In this document: positions 1 through 7,504 of the stretch, one piece after another
How the letters are laid out: every line of letters starts with the position of its first letter
Position numbering within the stretch: the stretch's first letter is position 1
Source of the DNA: Roseovarius sp. UBA6167
GTDB taxonomy: Bacteria; Pseudomonadota; Alphaproteobacteria; Rhodobacterales; Rhodobacteraceae
DNA length: 20,037 nt
Direction of reading: 5' to 3'
NCBI GenBank assembly: GCA_002428225.1
Contig: DIUD01000062.1
Coordinates: 1 to 20,037, forward strand
Translations under genes and position numbers: made by a program
Notes under the pieces: generated by a model
What the model was told of the DNA's origin: nothing
The model's input: only the letters and a program-made list of their open reading frames with translations
Database searches by the model: none

Positions 1-19
1 CGCTGAACGTCAACAGGCC

Positions 20-346
20 CTAGTCGAAATTCCGGGACGTCAGCGCGCGGTTGATCTCTCTGCGCACGAGCTTGCGCACGTTGCGGGTGATCCGCTCGCC
101 AAGTGTGCCCATCAACTCTTCGCGGACGATCTCTGCCACCAGATCGCGCAGCGCCTCCTCATCGAGCACGGCCTCGTCACGCGCGGACGGCACAGCCCTC
201 TTTTCCGCCGCTTCCCCGGGGGCGCGGGCCGTGTCGATCCGCTGCGACGGGGTCAGGATCAAACGCGCGAGCGACTTGCCCGAACAGACCTGGCGGACAG
301 ACCCCTCGCCGCCCTCGACACCCGCTTTCGTCACCGTGTCGGACAT
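20..346 (-). CDS. Short PopZ-family (DUF2497) protein
   Basis: This 108-aa protein has a low-complexity, poorly conserved N-terminal two-thirds. Its C-terminal block, about residues 65-104, is rich in Leu, Arg and Glu and contains LRDLVAEIVREEL followed by RNVRKLVRREINRAL. That helical block is what I recognise from the PopZ/DUF2497 family, whose Caulobacter member forms a polar scaffold that tethers the chromosome origin. The protein is clearly shorter than Caulobacter PopZ (roughly 180 aa), with only the C-terminal oligomerisation-like region resembling it. The ATG at 346 is preceded by AGAGGG with six bases between, which supports the start. It lies 86 bp downstream of tolC on the same strand. 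From memory, the order pcm-like, tolC, popZ, valS is widespread in alphaproteobacteria, and valS would lie beyond the window edge. Polar localisation is an inference. Confidence 0.75.
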   Translation of the reverse strand: MSDTVTKAGVEGGEGSVRQVCSGKSLARLILTPSQRIDTARAPGEAAEKRAVPSARDEAVLDEEALRDLVAEIVREELMGTLGERITRNVRKLVRREINRALTSRNFD

Positions 347-360
347 GCTTGCCCTCTTGC

Positions 361-383
361 CTGTTCACGGCCCCCTGTTCACG
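361..383. repeat. Nine-base direct repeat upstream of the PopZ-like gene
   Basis: CTGTTCACG occurs at 361-369 and again at 375-383, a 14-base period. The pair lies in the 86-bp gap between tolC and the PopZ-like gene, starting 15 bases upstream of the latter's start codon on the minus strand. It could be a tandem operator, a leader-RNA element or chance. Confidence 0.4.
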
Positions 384-432
384 CGGAACCCTACCCGCGA
401 GGCGCGACGAATACAACCGGCCGGCGACTGGG

Positions 433-1866
433 TCACTGCTGCCCGAGCGCGCGCAGCACACGGTCGAGCTTTTTTCCCTGGGGGCTGATCGGCACCGGCG
501 CGGTCTTGACCAGGTCGTAATAGGCCCCCGGATCGTAGGTCGGCACGTTCAGGTTGAGATCGCGCGCCGTCAACTCGCCCATCGCCGCCAGCACCGAATA
601 GGCCGCGATCACCACATCGGCATTGGCCGAGATGAGATTGGCCTGCGAATCGAGCAGGTTCTGCTCGGAATCAAGCACGTCGAGCGTGGTGCGCGCGCCC
701 AGCATGGCCTCTTCGCGCGTGCCCTCGAAGGCCACCCGCGCGGCACGAACCGCCTCGATATTGGCCGTGCGCGCGGCGCGCGCGGCGCGCAGGTTGGCAT
801 AGGCATTGCCGACATCCTGCTTGACCTGAAGCCCGGCGAGATGCAGCCGCGCGAGTTGCGCGTCGCGCTGCGCCCGCGCCTGCCGCTCCAGCGAACTGAT
901 CCGCCCGCCCTGATAGATCGGCCCGCGCAATTCCACGCCGACACTGCCCGCACGCGAAAAGCCCCGGCCCGTCAGTTCCTCATCCACCCCGAGCCGCCCG
1001 GTCAGGTTCACCGAGGGCAGCTTGGCCGCCGCCGCCGCGCCCATGTTAAGCTCGGCCACCGTCACGTTGCGCTGCGCGCTGAGAATATCGGGATGGCGGC
1101 GCACCGCCGCGGCCTTGGCCGAATCCACATCGCCGGCCAGCGCTGGCAGATCGCCGGGCGTGCGCAGCGACCCCGGAGCACGCCCCACCGCCTGAAGAAA
1201 TTCCTCGATGGCGCGCGCGAGATCCCCCTCGGCCACCGCCAGGCCGCTTTCGGCAAGCGCCACCGCCGCCTCGGCCTGCGCCACATCGGTGCGCGTCACC
1301 TCGCCCACCTCGAACCGGTCATTGGCCGCGCGCAGTTCCTCTTGCAGAAGCCGCAGGTTGTTGCGTCGAAGATCGACAAATTCGCGGTTTCGGATCACAT
1401 TCATATAGGCCTGCACGGCGGTCAGAAGAACCAGTTGCTCGACGCTGCGCAGGGTCTCGCGCGTGGCCAGCACGGTCTCCTTGGCCGCCTCGGTCAGGAA
1501 ATCGCTGCGCCCGAAATCATAAATCAGAAGCGACGCGGTAACGCCGACATTGGCCGTGGTTTCGGCGGTGCTGTTGGCGCCGGGGTTGAGCGTGTTGGAG
1601 GATCCCGACCTGACACGGTTGAAATCGCGGACGACCCCCGCCGTCCAGTCGATGATCGGGCGAAGCGTGGCCACGGCCTGCGCCACATCCTCGTCGGCGG
1701 CACGCAACAGCGCCCGGTTCTGTTGCAGCAGTCCGCTGTTGATATAAGCGTCTCGCAGCGCATCGCCCAGCGTCTCGGCACGCGCCGCCCCGAGCGTGCC
1801 GACAAGCACCAGTCCCGCCAGGCCAAGCGTCCCGACCCGTTTCAAACACCCGATCATTCCCGCCAT
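433..1866 (-). CDS. tolC: TolC-family outer-membrane efflux channel
   Basis: The 477-aa protein is the usual length for the TolC family, trimeric outer-membrane channels that dock with inner-membrane efflux pumps or type I secretion complexes. A signal peptide is visible: a positive start, a hydrophobic stretch at about residues 11-27 and a likely cleavage after ARA at residue 30, followed by ETLGDALRDAY, the typical start of the mature protein. The rest is two similar halves of long Ala/Leu/Arg-rich helices, as in the TolC barrel-tunnel. The ATG at 1866 has AGGAG seven bases upstream; an alternative ATG three codons in lacks comparable spacing. It starts 22 bp after the PCMT-like gene and is probably cotranscribed with it. 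No pump or adaptor genes are nearby, so the partner is unknown. Confidence 0.93.
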   Translation of the reverse strand: MAGMIGCLKRVGTLGLAGLVLVGTLGAARAETLGDALRDAYINSGLLQQNRALLRAADEDVAQAVATLRPIIDWTAGVVRDFNRVRSGSSNTLNPGANSTAETTANVGVTASLLIYDFGRSDFLTEAAKETVLATRETLRSVEQLVLLTAVQAYMNVIRNREFVDLRRNNLRLLQEELRAANDRFEVGEVTRTDVAQAEAAVALAESGLAVAEGDLARAIEEFLQAVGRAPGSLRTPGDLPALAGDVDSAKAAAVRRHPDILSAQRNVTVAELNMGAAAAAKLPSVNLTGRLGVDEELTGRGFSRAGSVGVELRGPIYQGGRISSLERQARAQRDAQLARLHLAGLQVKQDVGNAYANLRAARAARTANIEAVRAARVAFEGTREEAMLGARTTLDVLDSEQNLLDSQANLISANADVVIAAYSVLAAMGELTARDLNLNVPTYDPGAYYDLVKTAPVPISPQGKKLDRVLRALGQQ

Positions 1867-1888
1867 CGCCTGTCTCCTGTCACCGCCC

Positions 1889-2542
1889 TCAGAGCGCGAA
1901 TGTCGTCTGTTTCTCGAACCCCGGCAGGACCGGCGCTCCGGCGTTGAACCCGTATCGCCAGGTCACCTGACCGTCAATCTTGTAGCCGATCCGCACCACG
2001 CCGAGCGGCCCCTCCGAGAACAGGCAAGCAATACGCCCGCCATCCTTGAGCTGATCGATGATCGCCTCGGGCAGATGCTCCACCGCGCCCTCGATGACAA
2101 TAACGTCATAGGGCCCGTGATCCGGCGCGCCCTCGGCCAGCCGGCCCGCTATCATCACCACATTGTCGGCACCGGTCGCAACCAGCAGGCGCTGCGCCTC
2201 CTCGACGAGGGCGGGATCCTCTTCCAGTCCGACGACCGCCTCGGCCATTCGCGCGATCACCGCCGCCGAATAGCCCTGCATCGGGCCGATGTCGAGCACC
2301 AGATCGTCGCCCTCGACCCCGAGCGCGTCGAGCATCTTGGCAAGCGTGCGCGGCTCCAGCATCACGCGCCCCTCGCCCAGATCGAGGTTTTCACCCAGAT
2401 AGGCCGCCTCGCGCAGACGCGCGGGCACGAACGCCTCGCGCGGAACGCGCAGCATGGCGTCGATGATCGGGAACTTGGTCACATCGGAAGGACGGATCTG
2501 CGTATCCACCATCATGGTGCGCCGCGCGGCGTAATCGGTCAT
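1889..2542 (-). CDS. Protein-L-isoaspartate O-methyltransferase-like protein
   Basis: This 217-aa protein is of the class I SAM-dependent methyltransferase fold and PCMT family. PREAFVP near residues 34-40 matches the family's N-terminal signature, and LDIGPMQGYSAA at 83-94 is the SAM-binding motif I. The family normally methylates isoaspartyl residues to repair aged proteins. Two signature positions deviate: the usual GTGSGY of motif I reads GPMQGY, and the active-site ISQP-type segment reads MLEP at 61-64. The true substrate may therefore differ, and the symbol pcm is withheld. The ATG at 2542 is preceded by GAGG seven bases upstream. It lies just upstream of tolC on the same strand, an arrangement I recall as common in alphaproteobacteria although the functional link is unclear. 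Confidence 0.85.
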   Translation of the reverse strand: MTDYAARRTMMVDTQIRPSDVTKFPIIDAMLRVPREAFVPARLREAAYLGENLDLGEGRVMLEPRTLAKMLDALGVEGDDLVLDIGPMQGYSAAVIARMAEAVVGLEEDPALVEEAQRLLVATGADNVVMIAGRLAEGAPDHGPYDVIVIEGAVEHLPEAIIDQLKDGGRIACLFSEGPLGVVRIGYKIDGQVTWRYGFNAGAPVLPGFEKQTTFAL

Positions 2543-2959
2543 CGGCCGACCTCATGTCTTGTTGTCACCTTGGGGATGCTTCTGACACATCCGCGTGGTC
2601 TCGGCAATCGCCGGAACGCATATGCGGCGGCGCCATCGGTCGCGTTGCCTGTCCCGCGCCATGCGGGCTTCCCTCCATGAGCGGCAAGAGCGCCGCGCCC
2701 CTCTGCCCGGCCGGACGCGGCCTGATCCGCACCCGCCCGAAGCGCCATCGGCGGTTGCGAATCAGGCGCGGCACCGCGCCCGGGGCCGATGCCGCCGGGA
2801 CCGTGACGACCGCGCGCCGTGCCCGGCCCGCGTCGATGCGGGGAAATTTCCACCTTTTCCGAGCTTTGCCCGTAGCTTTCCATTTCGGTTTCGCGCCATT
2901 CTGGCTATAGTCGCCGCCAAACATGATATCTGCCAGGCAATGCCGAGGGGAGCCGCCGA
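2543..2959. other. Intergenic region between the divergent PCMT-like gene and ihfB
   Basis: These 417 bp hold no reading frame I would call a gene. The open frames present are arginine- and proline-rich, resemble no family I know and lack good ribosome binding sites. It should contain the divergent promoters of the PCMT-like gene and ihfB. Visible structure: a perfect 10-bp palindrome CGCATATGCG at 2617-2626, and TATAGT at 2906-2911 as a possible -10 box for ihfB. The AT content rises in the last 110 bases, as expected for a promoter region. In relatives I recall rpsA directly upstream of ihfB; it is not here. Confidence 0.6.
2883..2911 (+). promoter_or_regulatory. Possible sigma-70 promoter of ihfB
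   Basis: TATAGT at 2906-2911 is a good -10 hexamer in an AT-richer stretch. With a 17-bp spacer the -35 would be TTTCGG at 2883-2888, which is poor. Transcription would begin near 2918, giving a leader of about 40 bases before ihfB. The weak -35 keeps confidence low. Confidence 0.35.
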
Positions 2960-3241
2960 ATGATCCGGTCCGAACTGATCCAGAAAATCGCCGATGAAAA
3001 CCCGCACCTCCATCAGCGCGATGTGGCGAAAATCGTGAACACCATCTTCAACGAGATCACCGACGCACTCGCCCGGGGAAACCGGGTCGAGCTGCGCGGC
3101 TTCGGCGCCTTCTCGGTCAAGACGCGCGATGCGCGCACGGGGCGCAACCCCCGCACCGGCGAGAGCGTGGAGGTCGAGGAAAAGCGCGTCCCCTTCTTCA
3201 AGACCGGCAAGCTGTTGCGCGACCGGCTCAACGGGCACTGA
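2960..3241 (+). CDS. ihfB: Integration host factor subunit beta
   Basis: This 93-aa member of the HU/IHF DNA-bending family matches IHF-beta in length and wording throughout. It starts MIRSELIQKIA, carries the beta-arm region RGFGAFSVKTRDARTGRNPRTGE at about residues 46-68 with the DNA-intercalating proline segment (RNPRTG), and ends with PFFKTGKLLRDRLN. IHF (an IhfA/IhfB heterodimer) bends DNA sharply in recombination, replication and transcription. The ATG at 2960 follows a purine-rich GAGGGGAG with normal spacing. It is followed three bases later by the LapA-domain gene and then trpF, so the three probably form one transcript. ihfA is not in the window. Confidence 0.97.
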   Translation: MIRSELIQKIADENPHLHQRDVAKIVNTIFNEITDALARGNRVELRGFGAFSVKTRDARTGRNPRTGESVEVEEKRVPFFKTGKLLRDRLNGH

Positions 3242-3244
3242 TCC

Positions 3245-3595
3245 ATGCGCTATATCCGCTACGCCTCCATCGCCATTTTCGGCCTTGCGCTGGTGCTTGT
3301 CGCGCTGGCCAATCGCAACACGGTCACGCTGCGGGTGCTGCCCGACGAGCTGGCGGGCTTTGCCGCGCTCAACCCGACTTACGATCTGCCGCTTTTCGTG
3401 GTGATCTTCGGCGCGATTGCCTTTGGCCTGATCGTGGGGTTCATCTGGGAATGGATCCGGGAGGCGGGCGAACGCGCCGCCGCGGCCCGGCAGGCGCGCG
3501 AACTGGCCAGCCTGCGCGCCGAGGTCGCCCGCCTGCGCGGGGAACACGCCAAGGACGGCGACGAAGTGCTCGCCCTGCTCGACAAGGCAAGCTGA
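3245..3595 (+). CDS. LapA-domain (DUF1049) inner-membrane protein
   Basis: The 116-aa protein has two hydrophobic segments (about residues 5-22 and 48-69) separated by a short loop, then a charged, Ala/Arg/Glu-rich tail (about 72-105) with heptad-like spacing that suggests a coiled coil. This is the plan of LapA/YciS proteins. In E. coli, LapA works with LapB in controlling lipopolysaccharide synthesis through LpxC turnover; here no lapB is adjacent, so the role is uncertain. The segment ANRNTVTLRVLP after the first helix is a family hallmark. It starts three bases after the ihfB stop and ends six bases before trpF, so translation is probably coupled. Confidence 0.85.
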   Translation: MRYIRYASIAIFGLALVLVALANRNTVTLRVLPDELAGFAALNPTYDLPLFVVIFGAIAFGLIVGFIWEWIREAGERAAAARQARELASLRAEVARLRGEHAKDGDEVLALLDKAS

Positions 3596-3601
3596 CGCGC
3601 C

Positions 3602-4252
3602 ATGACCAGCCCCGTGCGCGTCAAGATCTGCGGCCTCACCGAGGCGGCGCATGTCGCCGCCGCCGTGGCGGGGGGCGCGGCCTATGTGGGCTTTGTCTTC
3701 TTTGCGAAATCGCCGCGCAACCTGTCGCTGCCCGCCGCCCGCGCGCTGGCGCTCGACGTGCCGCCGGGCGTCGCCAAGGTGGCCCTGACGGTGGACGCGG
3801 ACGATGCCACGCTCGACGCGCTCTGCGCCGGGGTGCCGGTGGATTTGCTGCAATTGCACGGCTCCGAGACGCCCGCCCGCGTGAGCGAGGTGCGCGCGCG
3901 CTACGGCCTGCCGGTAATCAAGGCCATCGGCATCGCCTCTGCCGATGACCTGCCGCTGATCGAGACCTATGGCGCGGTGGCCGATCAACTGCTTGTGGAC
4001 GCCAAGCCGCCCGGAGACGCCACCCGCCCCGGCGGAAATGCCGAAGCCTTTGACTGGTCGCTCATCGCAGACGTGGACTGGCCGCGCCCATGGCTGCTTG
4101 CCGGCGGCCTGACACCCCGGAACGTGGCCCTTGCCATTGCGCGTACCGGCGCGCGTCAGGTCGATGTCTCGTCAGGCGTCGAATCCGCGCCCGGCGTCAA
4201 GGACAGCGCGCGCATCAGGGCCTTTCTCGCGGCGGCGCATAAGGCCGGATAA
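3602..4252 (+). CDS. trpF: Phosphoribosylanthranilate isomerase
   Basis: The enzyme converts N-(5'-phosphoribosyl)anthranilate to CdRP in tryptophan synthesis. The 216-aa length fits a single-domain TIM barrel. Visible motifs are KICGL at 8-12 with Cys10 as general base, QLHGSE at 84-89, VDAK at 132-135 with Asp133 as general acid, LAGGL at 166-170 and VDVSSGVE at 187-194 for phosphate binding. All catalytic positions are present. It follows the LapA-domain gene by six bases. In related genomes I recall trpB immediately downstream; here the next gene is ilvI, so trpB must lie elsewhere. The stop codon lies inside a strong hairpin. Confidence 0.97.
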   Translation: MTSPVRVKICGLTEAAHVAAAVAGGAAYVGFVFFAKSPRNLSLPAARALALDVPPGVAKVALTVDADDATLDALCAGVPVDLLQLHGSETPARVSEVRARYGLPVIKAIGIASADDLPLIETYGAVADQLLVDAKPPGDATRPGGNAEAFDWSLIADVDWPRPWLLAGGLTPRNVALAIARTGARQVDVSSGVESAPGVKDSARIRAFLAAAHKAG

Positions 4253-4269
4253 CGCAACGATCCGGCCTT
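4241..4269 (+). terminator. Hairpin at the end of trpF
   Basis: AAGGCCGGAT at 4241-4250 pairs perfectly with ATCCGGCCTT at 4260-4269 around a nine-base loop, and GCGC at 4235-4238 can extend it with 4270-4273. The trpF stop codon TAA (4250-4252) sits at the loop. No uridine run follows, so it may act as a 3'-end stabiliser or weak terminator rather than a classic intrinsic terminator. Confidence 0.5.
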
Positions 4270-4325
4270 GCGCAATAAATGCAAAGATTTCACGCCCCGC
4301 GCGACATTTTATCCGCAAACCCTGC

Positions 4326-4354
4326 TTGACGCCCCTTGCCCCCCCTCCTAATGT
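4326..4354 (+). promoter_or_regulatory. Sigma-70-type promoter of the ilv operon
   Basis: TTGACG at 4326-4331 and TAATGT at 4349-4354 are separated by exactly 17 bp. Both hexamers are close to consensus, and they stand in the right place: transcription from about 4361 would yield a leader containing the ilv leader peptide and attenuator. This is the best promoter I see in the window. Confidence 0.75.
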
Positions 4355-4385
4355 CGCCGCCACGCAGCAAGGGAGTCGGCGGTCC

Positions 4386-4433
4386 ATGTCGGGGATTGTC
4401 CTTATCGTAGGCAAAAGGCGCATGGGCCGGTAA
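4386..4433 (+). CDS. ilv operon leader peptide
   Basis: This 15-codon frame reads MSGIVLIVGKRRMGR and stops with TAA. Codons 4-8 (4395-4409) are Ile-Val-Leu-Ile-Val, all three branched-chain amino acids, the hallmark of a transcription-attenuation leader for branched-chain synthesis. A good Shine-Dalgarno sequence, AAGGGAG at 4369-4375, lies ten bases before the ATG. A ribosome slowed at codons 4-8 would leave 4417-4426 free to form the antiterminator; one reaching the stop at 4431-4433 would cover it and favour the terminator. The peptide itself probably has no other function. Confidence 0.88.
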   Translation: MSGIVLIVGKRRMGR

Positions 4434-4462
4434 CGGAAGACCATTTCGGCACCCCATGCGCC
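4417..4462 (+). promoter_or_regulatory. Antiterminator stem of the ilv attenuator
   Basis: GGCGCATGGG at 4417-4426 is perfectly complementary over ten bases to CCCATGCGCC at 4453-4462. The right arm overlaps the first three bases of the terminator's left arm, so the two hairpins exclude each other. The left arm overlaps leader-peptide codons 11-14, placing it under control of the translating ribosome. An inner CCGG/TCGG pairing (4427-4430 with 4446-4449) can extend the structure. Confidence 0.8.
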
Positions 4463-4487
4463 CCCGCCATCCAACCGGGGGCTTTTT
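4460..4487 (+). terminator. Rho-independent terminator of the ilv attenuator
   Basis: GCCCCCG at 4460-4466 pairs with CGGGGGC at 4476-4482 (seven GC pairs, nine-base loop), directly followed by five T residues at 4483-4487. It lies 40 bases before ilvI and competes with the antiterminator at 4417-4462. Confidence 0.85.
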
Positions 4488-4526
4488 CATGCGGATCGGG
4501 ATGACGTCACAAACGGAGCAAGAACG

Positions 4527-6281
<1,755 letters not shown>

Positions 6282-6306
6282 GGGGGGATGCCGACCCGCC
6301 GCCGCA

Positions 6307-6336
6307 ATGCGTAGTGTGGGTGCCCACCTACCGCAT
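6307..6336. repeat. Interrupted inverted repeat between ilvI and the cassette
   Basis: ATGC-GTAG-T-GTGGG at 6307-6320 pairs with CCCAC-CTAC-C-GCAT at 6323-6336, giving 12-13 pairs with one unpaired base on each side and a tiny apex. No T run follows, so it is not a standard terminator. It starts 26 bases after the ilvI stop and ends 26 bases before the ATPase start. It may be an operator, an RNA processing site or a remnant of the cassette boundary. Confidence 0.6.
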
Positions 6337-6362
6337 AACGGCTAACTCATTTAGGAAACGTC

Positions 6363-7502
6363 ATGCGCATCCAGAAAATAGAATTAAAGAACTGGAGAAA
6401 CTTCCGGTCAGCGAACGTCGAAATCAAGGCGGACGTAATATATCTGGTTGGCCCGAACGCCTCGGGAAAGTCGAATTTTCTCGATGCGCTGCGTTTCCTT
6501 CGTGATATCGCAAAACCAATCGGGGGCGGATTGCAGACCGCCCTCAACGAGCGTGGCGGTTTCTCCAAAGTGCGTTGTTTGCACGCGCGGGGGGCCGGAA
6601 AAAAGAAAGGCAGTACCAATCTGGAGATAACGGTTTCGTTGTCAGATGGCCCTGATACTTGGACTTACCATCTCGCAATCCTTCCGAGGTCCTCCAAGTC
6701 TCGTCCCCTAGTGGCGAAAGAGATTGTTAAACACAATGAAGAAGTGCTCGTCGATCGACCCTACGACCATGAAGTCGATGACGAAGATCAACTTGCGGTC
6801 ACGTATCTTGAGCAAGCGGCGCAAAACAAAGAATTTCGTGAACTGTCCCGTTATTTTTCACAAATTACCTACGTCCACTTGGTGCCCCAACTCGTCAAGT
6901 TTGGAGAACGGATATCTGGACACCTGTTACCCGACGATCCATTTGGGCAAGCCTTTATGAAGCGTATCGCCGACACAGCCAATAAAACGCGTGAGGCACG
7001 CCTTAAGAAGATATCGAAGGCCCTTCATGAAATTGTGCCCGGGCTGGAGGCCCTACAGTTTATTGTAGACAAGGAAGGCAGGCCGCATATCGAGATGCGG
7101 TATCAAACTCACCGCCCCTTGCCAGCGCGACAACTGGAAGATCAACTGTCAGATGGAACACTACGCTTGATAGCGCTTCTCTGGCTCCTCCAAGAAGATC
7201 ATTCCGCACCGCTCCTTCTTGAAGAACCTGAGTTAAGCCTTAACGAAGAAATTGTCAGGCAACTTCATCGCCTGTTTTACAAAGTCGGCAAACGCGATAA
7301 TCAGGTTTTTGTAACAACCCACAGCTACGCATTACTGTCCAATGAGGGCATACCAAGTAGCAGCATATTCACGATAATACCTGGCGTTGAAGGTTCACGT
7401 ATTGAACCGCCAACGGAACCGGAGCGGATCGCTATCCAAAACGGCATTCCGCCCGGAGATGTGGTTCTCGCCCGTGGTGAACAGTTCGCTTTGGACATAT
7501 AG
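6363..7502 (+). CDS. OLD/RecF-like ABC-type ATPase (AAA_21 group), putative defence component
   Basis: The 379-aa protein has a complete ABC-type ATPase core split by a helical insert: N-terminal strand IQKIELKNWRNF (3-14), Walker A GPNASGKS (30-37), signature LSDGT (262-266), Walker B LLLEEPELSL (284-293) with Glu287-Glu288, and switch histidine His320 in VTTHS. The order and the 220-residue insert match the RecF/SMC-like AAA_21 family found in OLD nucleases and AriA-type proteins. It ends soon after the ATPase core, so it has no TOPRIM domain of its own; the next gene, two bases on, seems to supply it. AGGA at 6353-6356, six bases before the ATG, supports the start. Base and codon use differ strongly from flanking ilv genes. 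Likely role: the sensor/motor of a two-gene anti-phage module, by family analogy only. DNA repair or another housekeeping role remains possible. Confidence 0.85.
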   Translation: MRIQKIELKNWRNFRSANVEIKADVIYLVGPNASGKSNFLDALRFLRDIAKPIGGGLQTALNERGGFSKVRCLHARGAGKKKGSTNLEITVSLSDGPDTWTYHLAILPRSSKSRPLVAKEIVKHNEEVLVDRPYDHEVDDEDQLAVTYLEQAAQNKEFRELSRYFSQITYVHLVPQLVKFGERISGHLLPDDPFGQAFMKRIADTANKTREARLKKISKALHEIVPGLEALQFIVDKEGRPHIEMRYQTHRPLPARQLEDQLSDGTLRLIALLWLLQEDHSAPLLLEEPELSLNEEIVRQLHRLFYKVGKRDNQVFVTTHSYALLSNEGIPSSSIFTIIPGVEGSRIEPPTEPERIAIQNGIPPGDVVLARGEQFALDI

Positions 7503-7504
7503 AC

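Noticed and set aside
103..1947. Very long plus-strand open frame across tolC
   Set aside because: It is antisense to a clear TolC gene, is Arg/His/Pro-rich and resembles no family; such frames are expected opposite GC-rich genes.
2554..2910. Possible small gene between the PCMT-like gene and ihfB
   Set aside because: The frames are Arg/Pro-rich, have no good ribosome binding site and resemble nothing; more likely promoter DNA.
2762..3988. 408-codon minus-strand frame across ihfB, the LapA-domain gene and trpF
   Set aside because: It spans three real plus-strand genes and has typical antisense composition.
4502..4509. TGACGTCA palindrome before ilvI
   Set aside because: An eight-base palindrome in GC-rich DNA is not rare; no repeat or spacing partner was found.
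6307..6336. Inverted repeat as a rho-independent terminator of ilvI
   Set aside because: No T run follows and the loop is too small; premature termination here would also cut off ilvN.
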